This document shows positions 1 to 9,490 of a DNA stretch of 64,000 bases, in pieces. Positions within the stretch are counted from its first letter, which is position 1, and every line of letters starts with the position of its first letter. The notes beneath the pieces were generated by a model. That model was given only the letters and a program-made list of their open reading frames with translations. It was not told where the DNA came from and did no database searches. The DNA comes from Desulfuromonas thiophila (lineage in GTDB: Bacteria > Desulfobacterota > Desulfuromonadia > Desulfuromonadales > Desulfuromonadaceae). A program made the position numbers and the translations under genes. The stretch covers positions 1-64,000 of the forward strand of contig NZ_FNAQ01000011.1 of NCBI RefSeq assembly GCF_900101955.1. Reading direction: 5' to 3'.

Positions 1-752
1 TTGTACCACTGGCGCACCTGGGCCATGTCGGCGCCTTGCAGGTGGGCGGCGAAGGTGGTTTCGAGGTCGTGCTGGGTGTAGCCGCACAGGGTGGCGTAGG
101 TCGGATTGAGGCTGATGTCTTCCAGATTGTTCAGGCCGCTGAATACCGACACCTTGCTGAATTTGCTGACGCCGGTGAGAAAGGCGAATTTGACGTGTTC
201 GTCGCTGTCCTTGATGGTGGTGTACAGATCGCGCAGCACCTCGCGGCCCTGGCTGGCAACACCGGGCTGATCAAGGTTGTCGACAATAAGCTTGTCGTAT
301 TCGTCGACTAAAATGACGACCTTCTGGCCGTATTTGCGGGCCGCATGGCGAATCAGATATTTGAAACAGCTGCCGGCGTCATCCTCTGGCGGGCATGAAA
401 TGCCGAGGCGTTCCTGATTCTCGCGCAGGATGGCGGCGACATCCTGCTTCATGTCGGCCAGGTCACGCGCCACGCCACCGAAGCTGATCTTGATGACGGG
501 GTAGCGGCTAGTCCAGTCCCACGCGGGTTCGATGGCCAGGCCGCTGAACAGTTCCTTGCGGCCTTCAAACAGCGCCTGCAGGGTGGATACCAGCAGGCTC
601 TTGCCGAAACGGCGCGGCCGGGCGAGAAAGTAGTATTTGCCCTGCTCGACCAGCTGGCGCACCTGGGGGGTTTTATCGACGTAGAGGTAGCCTTCCTGGC
701 GGATCTCGCTGAAGGTCTGAATGCCGATGGGCAGTTTTTTCAGGGCGGTCAT
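1..752 (-). CDS. AAA-ATPase-like protein (PF09820 type), 3' end cut by window edge
   Basis: The frame runs off the left edge; the first 250 residues are visible. The start ATG has a clear AAGGAGAA ribosome binding site. The N-terminus (LPIGIQTFSEIR, then YLYVDKT) and the Walker A-like segment RPRRFGKSL are typical of the AAA-ATPase-like family PF09820, which usually carries a PD-(D/E)XK-type nuclease domain (DUF1703) at its C-terminus. A Walker B-like strand (VVILVDEYDKL) lies near residue 150. Function is not established for this family. The gene is scattered among bacteria and often multi-copy, so it may be an accessory gene. Only family membership is claimed. Confidence 0.85.
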   Translation of the reverse strand, partial: MTALKKLPIGIQTFSEIRQEGYLYVDKTPQVRQLVEQGKYYFLARPRRFGKSLLVSTLQALFEGRKELFSGLAIEPAWDWTSRYPVIKISFGGVARDLADMKQDVAAILRENQERLGISCPPEDDAGSCFKYLIRHAARKYGQKVVILVDEYDKLIVDNLDQPGVASQGREVLRDLYTTIKDSDEHVKFAFLTGVSKFSKVSVFSGLNNLEDISLNPTYATLCGYTQHDLETTFAAHLQGADMAQVRQWY

Positions 753-1145
753 GGCGGTTCTCCTTGGGGCGGGTGCTCCGTTGTGCTGTCAGCGCGAGTC
801 GCCATGATAGCAGATGTGCCGACGGCTTGCAGCCGCGATGGCTGATGCAAGGGAGGGGCGCGGTTGCACAGCGTTGCCACAAGGGGGTGGGCAGCGGGGG
901 GTGCCCGATCTCTCTCAGGATTGCAAGTCCTGGGTCACGATGTTGAGTGACATGCAAGTTTCCTTATTGATCGGTCTTTATTTTTTTCAGTGATATCAAC
1001 CAGTTGCTTGTTTGTTTCGGTCTGGTACGTTTTTAGCAAAAAAGATGACAGGCAGATTGACAGCCGGAGAACAATCTCCCGAAGAGACGGCTATCGGAGA
1101 GGTTTCTGCTCAACATTAATCCCCCATGGAAAAGGAAATGAATCG
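753..1145. other. Divergent intergenic region, non-coding
   Basis: No convincing gene is seen in these 393 bases. It separates the minus-strand ATPase from the plus-strand chemoreceptor. The right half holds a sigma-54-like promoter match and a potential leader stem pairing AGCCG (about 1060) with CGGCT (about 1090). Confidence 0.6.
1022..1038 (+). promoter_or_regulatory. Putative sigma-54 (-24/-12) promoter of the chemoreceptor
   Basis: CTGGTACGTTTTTAGCA matches the RpoN consensus (CTGGCACG, four bases, TTGCA) with two mismatches and has the invariant GG and GC separated by exactly ten bases. It would start transcription near 1050, leaving a leader of about 95 bases before the chemoreceptor start. 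RpoN control of motility genes is common in this group, and an NtrC-type activator is encoded at 10930-12258, but any link between them is inference. Confidence 0.55.
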
Positions 1146-3158
1146 ATGTTTGCTGATCTGAGTCTGGCAAAAAAACTCACCTGTGGTTTTGGTCTTGTGC
1201 TGCTTCTGGCCTGTGTTGTCGGCGCTATCTCCTACAGGACACTACATAAGAGCTCGGATGGTTTCGATGTCTACCGGGATATGGCGCGACAGACGAATCT
1301 GGTTGGTCGTGTCCAGGCAAACCTGCTGATGATGCGGATGCATGTAAAAGACTACATTCTCACTGGCAGCAGACAGCATCTGGAAACTTACCAGGACAGC
1401 CGGGAGAAAACCGAGTCTTTCATGGATGAGGCCCACCGGGAGATTCGTCAGCCGAAACAGGCGCGGTTGATTGAGGAAATAGACGAGCAACTGAAGCTTT
1501 ACGATGCCGCATTCAGAGAAGTGGGGAATCTGATGGAGCAGCGTAATCGGCTGGTGCATGAGGTGCTTGACCGGGTTGGCCCCGAGACGGAAAAACAGTT
1601 GAGTGAGGTTCTGGATACGGCCCGTGAGGATGACGCCATGCTGGTGGCTTACTGGGCAGCCCTGGCGAACCGCCGATTGTTGCTGTTGCGGTTGTCGGCG
1701 GCGAAATTTCTCGATACCAATGACCCTGCTGCCGTGGAACAGGTAACAGCGCAGGGGAGTGCCCTGCGGGAGATCCTTGCAACCCTTGATCAGGAGGTGC
1801 GCAGTCCGGCCCGGCGGGCGCTGTTGTCGCACACGGTGCAGGGGGTTGCAACCTACCTGGACACCTTCGGAGAGCTGGCGCAGGTGATCGAAAAGCGTAA
1901 CGCCATTGTTCATGGACAGCTCGATGCCATTGGTCCGCTGGTTGCCGGGAAAATCGAAGCCGTGAAACTGCAGATCAAGGAAGAGCAGGATACGCTGGGA
2001 CCTGAGCTGCAGGCGCAAAATCACCGGGCTGTTGCCCTGATCCTGGGTCTGGTTGCCCTGTCGGTAGTGGGAGGGATTCTCGCGACCCTCGTTATCGTGC
2101 GGGGCATCACCCGCCCGATCAACGAAGGGCTGGCTCTGGCCCGCGAGATAGCTCTGGGAGATTTCAGCCATCGCCTGACCGCTCGTGGTCGCGATGAGGT
2201 CGGTCTTTTGACGCTGGCGCTTAATCGCATGGCGGAAAGCCTGGCCCGTAATGCGGCGGCGGCGCAGGAAATTGCCGAAGGGAATCTTGATGTCGAGGTA
2301 AGCCTTGCCTCGGAAAAAGATCAGCTTGGCAATGCTTTGCAACGGATGGTGGGTGGTCTTAATGACAGCCTGGGACAGGTGCAGATCGCCAGCCAGCAGA
2401 TTGCTACTGCTGCCGATGAGATTTCCGATGCCAGCCAGGCGTTGTCCCAGGGGGCGACAGAATCGGCCAGTTCGCTGGAGCAGATTTCTTCGTCATTGGA
2501 TCAATTGGCTTCGCAGACAGCGTTCAATGCGGAGAATGCGGTTCAGGCCAACGTGCTGGCCGGCAGAGCGGCGGAATTCGCCGTCAATGGGAACCGGCAC
2601 ATGCAAAACATGGTTGTGGCGATGGCGGAAATCAATGCTTCGAGTCAGAATATTTCAAAAATCATCAAGACAATTGATGAAATAGCCTTTCAGACCAATT
2701 TGCTGGCGCTCAATGCCGCCGTGGAGGCCGCGCGGGCCGGTCAGCATGGCAAAGGCTTTGCCGTGGTGGCCGAGGAGGTGCGCAATCTGGCGGCGCGCAG
2801 CGCCCGTGCCGCCGAGGAAACCTCGCAGCTGATCGAAGGTTCCGTGAAAAAAACCAGCAATGGCAGCCTGATAGCGACCCAAACGGCCGAAGCGCTGCAG
2901 GAAATCGTTACGGGTATTGGCAAGGTAACGGATCTGGTCGGTGAAATTTCCGTTGCAAGCAAGGAGCAGGCAGATGGTGTCAAACAGATCTCTGTCGGTG
3001 TCTCTCAGATCGATCAGGTGACCCAGCAGAACACCGCCAGCGCCGAGGAAACGGCTGCCGCCTCGGAAGAACTCTCCGGGCAGGCGCTTCAGCTGCAGGA
3101 AATGGTCGGACAATTCAAACTCAAAAAACGGCAGACGACGCAAGCCCTTCTGGTTTAA
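1146..3158 (+). CDS. Methyl-accepting chemotaxis protein
   Basis: Transmembrane chemoreceptor of 670 residues that would control a CheA kinase. TM1 lies at about residues 11-31, a helical periplasmic sensor of roughly 260 residues follows (size and helical character fit a helical bimodular domain), TM2 is at about 294-316, then HAMP at about 317-370 and the cytoplasmic signalling domain. The receptor hairpin hallmark is clear near residues 508-548, with [20 protein letters not shown] and [18 protein letters not shown]. The chosen ATG follows AAAGGAAA; an upstream in-frame ATG at 990 would add a non-membrane stretch that overlaps the promoter. The ligand cannot be told. An HD-GYP regulator gene begins 61 bases downstream. 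Confidence 0.93.
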   Translation: MFADLSLAKKLTCGFGLVLLLACVVGAISYRTLHKSSDGFDVYRDMARQTNLVGRVQANLLMMRMHVKDYILTGSRQHLETYQDSREKTESFMDEAHREIRQPKQARLIEEIDEQLKLYDAAFREVGNLMEQRNRLVHEVLDRVGPETEKQLSEVLDTAREDDAMLVAYWAALANRRLLLLRLSAAKFLDTNDPAAVEQVTAQGSALREILATLDQEVRSPARRALLSHTVQGVATYLDTFGELAQVIEKRNAIVHGQLDAIGPLVAGKIEAVKLQIKEEQDTLGPELQAQNHRAVALILGLVALSVVGGILATLVIVRGITRPINEGLALAREIALGDFSHRLTARGRDEVGLLTLALNRMAESLARNAAAAQEIAEGNLDVEVSLASEKDQLGNALQRMVGGLNDSLGQVQIASQQIATAADEISDASQALSQGATESASSLEQISSSLDQLASQTAFNAENAVQANVLAGRAAEFAVNGNRHMQNMVVAMAEINASSQNISKIIKTIDEIAFQTNLLALNAAVEAARAGQHGKGFAVVAEEVRNLAARSARAAEETSQLIEGSVKKTSNGSLIATQTAEALQEIVTGIGKVTDLVGEISVASKEQADGVKQISVGVSQIDQVTQQNTASAEETAAASEELSGQALQLQEMVGQFKLKKRQTTQALLV

Positions 3159-3219
3159 CAGGCCGTTTGTTTCCGGTGGAATTGCATTTTGAGGCAATTG
3201 AAGGAGGGGGAAGTCATTC

Positions 3220-4371
3220 ATGATTGAGACACCGGCGGCCGTGCGTGTTTCCCGGATTCTTTTTGTCGATGATGAACAGGCCGTGCTTTCGAGCCTGCGG
3301 CGGCTGCTGCGCAATGTTGCCGAACCCTGGTGCTGCCACTATGCCACCAGCGCCGACAGCGCGCTGGAAATGATCGCAAGTCAGCCGATGGACGTTGTTG
3401 TGTCCGACGTCAACATGCCGGGGAAAACAGGATTTGATCTGTTGTGTGAACTGCGGCAGTTGCCGGAAACGCAGGATACCCCGGTTCTGATTATTACCGG
3501 CGGGCAGGACGAAGACAACAAACGTCGCGCCCTTGATCTTGGCGCGACGGATTTGCTGGTGAAGCCCGTCAGCCTGAACACGCTGCTGGCGCGCATCCGC
3601 AATATGCTCAAGCTCAAAGAATACCAGGACGAGATCAAGAAGCGGAACCAGCACCTGGATACCCTGGTGAAAATCCGCACCAGAGAACTGGAGCTCTCCC
3701 GTCTTGACCTGATCTGGCGCCTTGGAAAAACCGCTGAAAAGCGTGACAGCAATACCGGCTATCATATTTTTCGGGTTGCACATTATTGCCGGATTCTGGC
3801 CGTCGCCTTGGGAATGAGCGAAAAGTTCTGCGACCAGATTTTTCAGACCAGCCCCCTGCATGACATTGGGAAGATCGGTATTCCCGATAAAATCCTGCTC
3901 AAACCAGGTGGTTTCGATGAGGGTGAACGTCGTGCCATGGAGGCCCACTGTTTGATCGGAGCCGAAATCCTGAGCCAGGAGATTGTGCCGCCGTTACTTG
4001 GTCAGCCGGGCGCTGTTGCCTCACCCGAGGTTGACTTGTCATCGGAAAACCATTTTCTCAACATGGCAGCTGACATTGCGCTCTGTCACCATGAACACTG
4101 GGATGGTAGCGGCTATCCGCGGGGCATTGCCGGTGAGGCGATTCCCCTGGCGGCGCGTATTTGCGCTCTGGCAGATGTTTTCGATGCTCTTGCATCCGCG
4201 CGGCCCTATAAGGAACCCCTGCCGTTGGAACAGGTTCTTGAGATGATGCGGGCCGGTCGTGGGACGCAGTTTGATCCTGTTGTATTTCAATGTTTTGAAG
4301 AGAACCTGACGCAGTTTGTAGCGGTGCGTAATCGCCTGGCGGATGGGGACAATTCGTTTCCACCGGCTTGA
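3220..4371 (+). CDS. Response regulator with HD-GYP cyclic-di-GMP phosphodiesterase domain
   Basis: 383 residues in RpfG-like order. The receiver domain (about 12-130) has acidic residues DDE at 17-19 and the phospho-acceptor D63 in VVSDVNMPG. A short coiled linker leads to an HD-GYP domain with HDIGKIGIPDKILLKPG and, after a short insert, HHEHWDGSGYPRGI and ADVFDAL. All signature residues are present, so hydrolysis of cyclic-di-GMP is likely. The ribosome binding site is GAAGGAGGGGG. Its placement directly after a chemoreceptor suggests a joint motility or taxis role; no kinase partner is adjacent. Confidence 0.92.
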   Translation: MIETPAAVRVSRILFVDDEQAVLSSLRRLLRNVAEPWCCHYATSADSALEMIASQPMDVVVSDVNMPGKTGFDLLCELRQLPETQDTPVLIITGGQDEDNKRRALDLGATDLLVKPVSLNTLLARIRNMLKLKEYQDEIKKRNQHLDTLVKIRTRELELSRLDLIWRLGKTAEKRDSNTGYHIFRVAHYCRILAVALGMSEKFCDQIFQTSPLHDIGKIGIPDKILLKPGGFDEGERRAMEAHCLIGAEILSQEIVPPLLGQPGAVASPEVDLSSENHFLNMAADIALCHHEHWDGSGYPRGIAGEAIPLAARICALADVFDALASARPYKEPLPLEQVLEMMRAGRGTQFDPVVFQCFEENLTQFVAVRNRLADGDNSFPPA

Positions 4372-4397
4372 TCATCGTGCGGTTCTGTAACGGTGGT

Positions 4398-4446
4398 CTC
4401 TCAAGGATGACAGATTCTTTCGTCGCTTCAGTCAATCTGTTGAGAG
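4398..4446. repeat. Interrupted inverted repeat (potential RNA stem-loop)
   Basis: CTCTCA and ACAGATT on the left pair with AATCTGT and TGAGAG on the right: 13 pairs with a six-base bulge on the left arm and a loop of about 17 bases. No T-tract follows, so it is not a classical terminator. It lies 26 bases after the HD-GYP stop codon and may be an mRNA 3' end stabiliser or a processing site. Confidence 0.5.
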
Positions 4447-4542
4447 TGACGTCTTTGTAGCAGGGCCTTCCGTCTGTTGAATCAGAAATTATTCTTCTTT
4501 ATTTTCGGCAGGATAGCCGCGTCTTATATCTTTCTGAAATTT

Positions 4543-4559
4543 TTGGTGTTTATCTTGCT
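4543..4559 (+). promoter_or_regulatory. Possible sigma-54 promoter of the CheY-like gene
   Basis: TTGGTGTTTATCTTGCT has GG and GC ten bases apart with good flanks (TTGG and TTGCT), but the CAC part of the -24 box is not conserved. A start near 4571 would give a leader of about 88 bases. It is weaker than the match at 1022-1038. Confidence 0.35.
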
Positions 4560-4658
4560 GTTGTTCAGGGCCGAGAGCAGACCTCGGGCTGGGTCATGCA
4601 TGGCGCTGTGTCATTGCCTGTGCTGAGATGGGTGTTTTTCAGGAAATGGAGGACTGGG

Positions 4659-5048
4659 ATGGCAATTCTGATCGTTGATGATTCTGCCATTGCGCGGGAG
4701 ATTCTCAAAAAGTGCCTGGTCATGATCGGATTCAGCGAAGATCGGATTCTGGAAGCGAAAAATGGTGTTGAAGCCCTTGCCATCGCAAGAACCACAGCGG
4801 TCAGATTTATTGTTACCGATCTGTACATGCCTCAGATGGATGGGGAGGGTCTGATCAAATGGATCAAGGCGAACCCGCGCCTGAATCATATTCCGATCTT
4901 TGTTGTCAGCAGCGCGGGGAACGACGCCAAGGCGTCCAGACTCTACGAGCTGGGGGTCGAAGGGACCACGGGTAAACCGATCCAGCCAAAGGTGCTCAAG
5001 GCATTGCTGGCAGATTATACGGAGTCTGACAACGGCTATGCTTCCTGA
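4659..5048 (+). CDS. Single-domain CheY-like response regulator
   Basis: 129 residues, a receiver domain alone. D7/D8 form the acidic pocket, D54 in VTDLYMPQMDG is the likely phosphorylation site, S84/S85 fill the Thr/Ser position and K106 in TGKPI is the conserved lysine. The start follows GGAGG with good spacing; an upstream in-frame ATG (4596) would add an unrelated 21-residue extension. Such proteins either bind the flagellar switch or relay phosphate. Its position between an HD-GYP regulator and a sensor operon does not decide which. Confidence 0.9.
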   Translation: MAILIVDDSAIAREILKKCLVMIGFSEDRILEAKNGVEALAIARTTAVRFIVTDLYMPQMDGEGLIKWIKANPRLNHIPIFVVSSAGNDAKASRLYELGVEGTTGKPIQPKVLKALLADYTESDNGYAS

Positions 5049-5253
5049 GATGAAATTCGATAAGGAGTTCAATCCGGTTGCATGAATCGAATGTTTATCG
5101 CGAGGGTTGCATGAGCCGATCTCTGTGACGCAAGACCGCCAAAGCGGGCTGTGGATAATGCCGTTAAGCGAACGGCCTGTAACGGGCGGTCAATAACGGG
5201 CATGAGCGACAAAAACGTTGGGGCTTTCTCTCTAAATAAAGGAGTCCGAGGAT

Positions 5254-6120
5254 ATGAAAAAAAATCATGTTTTGCTGTTTGCTTGCCTGGCCACTGTGCT
5301 GCTGTTTTCCCCCGGTCATTGCAGAACCCTCGATGAAATCCGGCAGGAGGGTGTTCTGCGGCACCTGGGAGTGCCGTATGCCAATTTTGTCACCGGTCAG
5401 GGCGATGGACTGAGCGTCGAGCTGATCCGGCGTTTTGCCTATTCTCTGGGAGTGCGTTATGAATTTGTGCCGACCAGCTGGAGCAATGTCATCAGCGATC
5501 TGACCGGTCAGCAGGTGAAGCCTGACGGGGATCAGGCGATTGTCGGTGCCGTGGTGCCGGTGCGGGGTGATTTGATCGCCAACGGATTGACCGTTCTGCC
5601 ATGGCGGCAGCAGGTGCTCGACTTTTCCGATCCAATCTTCCCAACCCAGGTGTGGTTGGTTGCGGGTGCAAATTCCGCCCTGCAGCCGATCAGGCCGCAG
5701 AATGAGGGGGTCGATATCGCGGCGACTCGCCGGTTGCTCGCAGGTGTCAACCTGCTGGGCAAGCAGAATACCTGTCTTGACCCGGCGCTGTATCCGTTTG
5801 CGCGGGATAATTTCAGGACGGTCTATTTCGGTGGCAATCTCAACGAATTGTTCCCGGCGGTGCTGCAGGGGGAGGCGGATTGTACCCTGCTGGATGTCCC
5901 CGATGCCCTGGTGGCGATCAGTCGTTGGCCGGGGCAGGTCAAGATTCTGGGGCCGCTGTCACAGCAGCAGAATATGGCGGTCGGCTTTCGCAAGGACAAT
6001 CCGCAGTTGCGCCAGGCTTTCAATGATTTTTATGCGGAGCTGCGCCGCAGCGGCGTCTATCGGGAACTGGTCCGGAAGTACTATCCCGCTGTTTTTGATT
6101 ATTATCCCGATTTCTTTTGA
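5254..6120 (+). CDS. Periplasmic solute-binding protein, family 3 (PBPb)
   Basis: 288 residues. The signal peptide has KK, a hydrophobic core and likely cleavage near residue 23. The mature part opens TLDEIRQEGVLRHLGVPYAN and continues as a type II periplasmic binding fold with the usual VELIRRFAYSLGVRYEFV strand-helix. No permease or ATPase gene is near; the next gene, 22 bases on, encodes a membrane histidine kinase. It may therefore be a stand-alone sensor subunit for that kinase rather than a transport component. It starts after AAAGGAG. The ligand is unknown. Confidence 0.88.
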   Translation: MKKNHVLLFACLATVLLFSPGHCRTLDEIRQEGVLRHLGVPYANFVTGQGDGLSVELIRRFAYSLGVRYEFVPTSWSNVISDLTGQQVKPDGDQAIVGAVVPVRGDLIANGLTVLPWRQQVLDFSDPIFPTQVWLVAGANSALQPIRPQNEGVDIAATRRLLAGVNLLGKQNTCLDPALYPFARDNFRTVYFGGNLNELFPAVLQGEADCTLLDVPDALVAISRWPGQVKILGPLSQQQNMAVGFRKDNPQLRQAFNDFYAELRRSGVYRELVRKYYPAVFDYYPDFF

Positions 6121-6142
6121 TTTCTGAACAGGTTCTGCGCTG

Positions 6143-9100
6143 ATGCCGGTGAATCCGCATAAAAAACAACTCCCCGTTGTTATTGCCCTGCTTGTTCTCG
6201 TGGGGTTGATGGGAATCCTGCTGACCATGAACTATCGTGTCCAGATTGAGCTGCAGGAGCGTATCCGGCAGAGAATCCAGGATGAGGTGACGACCAGCGG
6301 GGAGCGGCTGAATTTTATTGTGCAGCGGTTTCTGGCGGAAACGGCGCAGCTGGCGGAAAGCCCTGAAGTCGATGCTTTTTTTAAAAATCGCGCACTGGGC
6401 ATGTCAATGAAGTATGGTCTCAGCGCCAGTCTGAACATCGTCAGTAATCTGTTTGCTCATCGAGCTGCCAATCCAGGGTTCGAGGGCACGGGAACTCTGC
6501 CGGAAAAAAGTATTTACACGGCATTTTTTCTGCTCGATGAAAACCTGCAGGCGCTGACGGCCTGGCCTGCTGAAAATGCCGCACCGTTACCGCCGGCCGT
6601 GATTGACGAACTGGATGCCAGGCGCTCCCTCCTGTCACAGGACAACAGGCTCTACCTGGTCAACCCGATTGTGAATGAGCGAAACACGGTCGGCTTTGTG
6701 GTTGCGGTTATTCCGTATTCGGTTCTTTACCGTTACTTGCAACCCGGATTGGAGGAAAATCAGACCACCTATCTGATCCGCCATGAAAACCGGATCGTTT
6801 TTCCGGCTGTTGCGCCAGAGCAACAACGGGAATTGCTGGAATTGGAAGAGCGTTTGGGGCGGGCGCCGGATCGGGGCGCATTTCCGTTGGAGAAAGGCCT
6901 GCCTCTGGCCGGCCTGTTGCAGCGCAGGTTTTCGGATGACGTGGTTTTTTTTCAGACGACGCTGCCGAAATTTTCTTTAACCATCTATCAGGCGGAGGAT
7001 GCCGCCAGCCTGTATGATCGGCGTCAGCCTCTGCTGTTGCTGGTGGTGATGCTGTTGTTCTCAACTTCTTTGATTCTTTTTTCTCTGCGGCTGGTCCGTT
7101 CCAGCAGCCGCAATCAGGCCTTGAGCGAGAATCTGGCGGAACTGCAACTGCGCGAGACGGCCCTGAGTGACAAAAACCGCGAGCTTGAGCTTATTATCAG
7201 CGGTGCTGCGCTGGGAACCTGGTTGTGGGATGCGCCTTCGGGCCGTATCGTCATCAACGATCAGTGGGCGCGGATGCTGGGATATGAACCGTCGGACATC
7301 GATCTGCATCTTGATAGCTGGATTCGTATGGTGCATCCGCAGGACTGGGAACAGGTCAAGACCAGGCTCGATGCCCATCTGGCGGGTGAAACGCCCATCT
7401 ATTCGGCGGATCACCGGTTGCGCCACAAGTCCGGCAAATGGATCTGGGTGCGGGATATCGGTCAGGTGTTCAGTCGTGCTGCAGATGGCAGGCCGCTTCT
7501 TGTGCGCGGCATTCATATGGACATCACCGAGATCAAAGAGGCGCTTGAGCAGGCCGAAGCGTTTCGCCGGGAGGCGGATTCGGTTATCACCAACTTTCTG
7601 GATAGTCTGTTGGTGGTCGATCAGGAATTGCGGGTATCCCGCGCCAACAAGGAAACCTGTCAGCTGTTGGGTTATCGCAGCGAGCAGCTGCTGGATTTGC
7701 CGGTGAGTGAACTCTTTGTCGAACCTGCCGACGAGATCAACCGTATTTTCAACTTCCCTCGTGAAGATAAAACCTGTGATCTGGAAGAACTGCGCAACAT
7801 CGAGCTGACGTTCAGGACAAGAGCGGGTGGTGAACTTCTGCCGGTGTCGGTCAACCTGGTCCGCTTGCGGGATGAAAAGGGTGCCACCATTGGCGTTGTC
7901 GCCGGTGCCAGGGATGTCAGCAAGCTGAATCAGGCTTTGCAGCGCACGGAAGAGCAGAAACGGGTTATTGAAAAAATTCTCAATGTTGTTCCTGGTGGGC
8001 TGCTGGTTGTCGGTCAGGATTGCCTTGTTCTGCAGCAGAATCAGACCTTTCAGCAGCTGCTGCAGGACTGGTGCCGCCAATATGGTTTCATGGATCGTGA
8101 TCTTCAGCGGGAAATTCTGCGGGCACTGGCGGATGCGCTTGTCCAGGGACTTTCCGGAGAATTCAGTTTGGCGGGCGAACGGAGTGAGTTGAGCCTCGAA
8201 TACCACGCTTCGGGAGACATCCTGGAGGATGCCGGTTTCAATCGTGTGATCTTTTTGCATGACGTGACCAGCCGGCGCAAGGCTGAATCCATTCGGAAAC
8301 TGCACTCGACGGTATTGGAGCAGACGTCGGAAGGCGTTCTGATTACAGATACCGATGGCATGATTCTTTTCACCAACCTGGCGGCACAGAAACTGTCTGG
8401 TTACAGCGGTGATGAGATGCAGGGTAAAAAAACCTCGCTTTTTAAGAGTGGGGTACAGAATTCCGCGTTTTACAGCAACCTGTGGCACAGGATTCAGGCT
8501 GGGATGGTATGGAAGGGTTCCATTACCAATCGCAGCCGCAGCGGTGACCTGTTTGAGATCGAGGCGACCATCTCGCCGGTGCGGGCGCATAAGGACGGCC
8601 GTATCAGTCACTATGTTTCCTTGTGGCGCGATGTCAGCCAGGAGCGTGCCTTGCAGCAGCAGTTGCTGCAGGCGCAGAAGCTTGAGGCTGTTGGTCAGCT
8701 GGCGGCGGGGGTTGCCCATGAAATCAATACGCCGATACAGTACATCCAGAACAATCTGTCTTTTTTGCAGGGCGCCTTCGCCGATATCGACAAGCTGATA
8801 TTGGAGGTGCAACGCTGCGGCGGGAGTTCGCAGGACAATGTTTCCGTCACGCCGTGCGTGGCGTTACCGGAAATGGTGGATCATAGCGAGCTGGAGTTCT
8901 TACGCGAAGAAATCCCCCAGGGCATCCGGGAGGCGCTTGATGGCGTTGACCATGTGGCGAAGATTGTCAGTGCAATGAAGGAATTCAGTCATCCGGGGAA
9001 AAATGATCATGTGATCAGCGATCTGAACCGCATTATCCAGAACGCTGTGCTCGTCACCCGCAACGAATGGAAGTACACCGCCGATCTCGTAACCGACCTT

Positions 9101-9490
9101 GCGCCGGATTTGCCGTTATTCTGCTGCGACCCGGGAGGCTGGAGCCAGGTTCTGCTCAATCTGATCGTCAACAGTTCCGATGCCATCAAGGAGCGGGGCG
9201 CACAGCCCTGGGGTCTGATCCGGATTGCCACCCGCAGCCTTGACAAGCAGATTGAGCTGACAGTGACAGACAATGGCGCCGGTATTCCGCAGGAGGTTCT
9301 CAGCCACATATTTGAGCCTTTTTTCACCACGAAGATGGTGGGCAAGGGCACCGGACAGGGCCTGGCGATTGTTTACGATATTGTTGTGAACAAGCATCAT
9401 GGCACCATCCATTGCGATAGCCGGGTTGGCGATGGAACAACGATGCGGTTGTGTGTTCCGGCTGCGATGACGGAGGAAAGCGGATCATGA
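6143..9490 (+). CDS. Membrane-bound multi-PAS sensor histidine kinase
   Basis: 1115 residues. TM1 (about 12-30) and TM2 (about 296-318) flank a periplasmic sensor of about 265 residues. The cytoplasm holds PAS domains at roughly 345-475, 477-600 and 718-840, with a PAS-like segment between the last two. The dimerisation helix has the phospho-acceptor histidine in [19 protein letters not shown] near residue 858. The ATPase domain has an N box ([14 protein letters not shown]), [15 protein letters not shown] and [10 protein letters not shown]. It lacks its own receiver; the stop overlaps the start of the REC-HDOD gene (ATGA), its probable partner. No strong ribosome binding site is seen, consistent with coupling to the upstream binding protein gene. 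Confidence 0.93.
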   Translation: MPVNPHKKQLPVVIALLVLVGLMGILLTMNYRVQIELQERIRQRIQDEVTTSGERLNFIVQRFLAETAQLAESPEVDAFFKNRALGMSMKYGLSASLNIVSNLFAHRAANPGFEGTGTLPEKSIYTAFFLLDENLQALTAWPAENAAPLPPAVIDELDARRSLLSQDNRLYLVNPIVNERNTVGFVVAVIPYSVLYRYLQPGLEENQTTYLIRHENRIVFPAVAPEQQRELLELEERLGRAPDRGAFPLEKGLPLAGLLQRRFSDDVVFFQTTLPKFSLTIYQAEDAASLYDRRQPLLLLVVMLLFSTSLILFSLRLVRSSSRNQALSENLAELQLRETALSDKNRELELIISGAALGTWLWDAPSGRIVINDQWARMLGYEPSDIDLHLDSWIRMVHPQDWEQVKTRLDAHLAGETPIYSADHRLRHKSGKWIWVRDIGQVFSRAADGRPLLVRGIHMDITEIKEALEQAEAFRREADSVITNFLDSLLVVDQELRVSRANKETCQLLGYRSEQLLDLPVSELFVEPADEINRIFNFPREDKTCDLEELRNIELTFRTRAGGELLPVSVNLVRLRDEKGATIGVVAGARDVSKLNQALQRTEEQKRVIEKILNVVPGGLLVVGQDCLVLQQNQTFQQLLQDWCRQYGFMDRDLQREILRALADALVQGLSGEFSLAGERSELSLEYHASGDILEDAGFNRVIFLHDVTSRRKAESIRKLHSTVLEQTSEGVLITDTDGMILFTNLAAQKLSGYSGDEMQGKKTSLFKSGVQNSAFYSNLWHRIQAGMVWKGSITNRSRSGDLFEIEATISPVRAHKDGRISHYVSLWRDVSQERALQQQLLQAQKLEAVGQLAAGVAHEINTPIQYIQNNLSFLQGAFADIDKLILEVQRCGGSSQDNVSVTPCVALPEMVDHSELEFLREEIPQGIREALDGVDHVAKIVSAMKEFSHPGKNDHVISDLNRIIQNAVLVTRNEWKYTADLVTDLAPDLPLFCCDPGGWSQVLLNLIVNSSDAIKERGAQPWGLIRIATRSLDKQIELTVTDNGAGIPQEVLSHIFEPFFTTKMVGKGTGQGLAIVYDIVVNKHHGTIHCDSRVGDGTTMRLCVPAAMTEESGS

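Noticed and set aside
5115-5165. A GTGACGCAAGACC string recalling the GACGCAAAGCC core of the GEMM (cyclic-di-GMP/cGAMP) riboswitch, upstream of the binding-protein gene
   Set aside because: The preceding GCAAACC element, the tetraloop and the P1b pairing partner could not be found; a covariance model search (Rfam RF01051) would decide.
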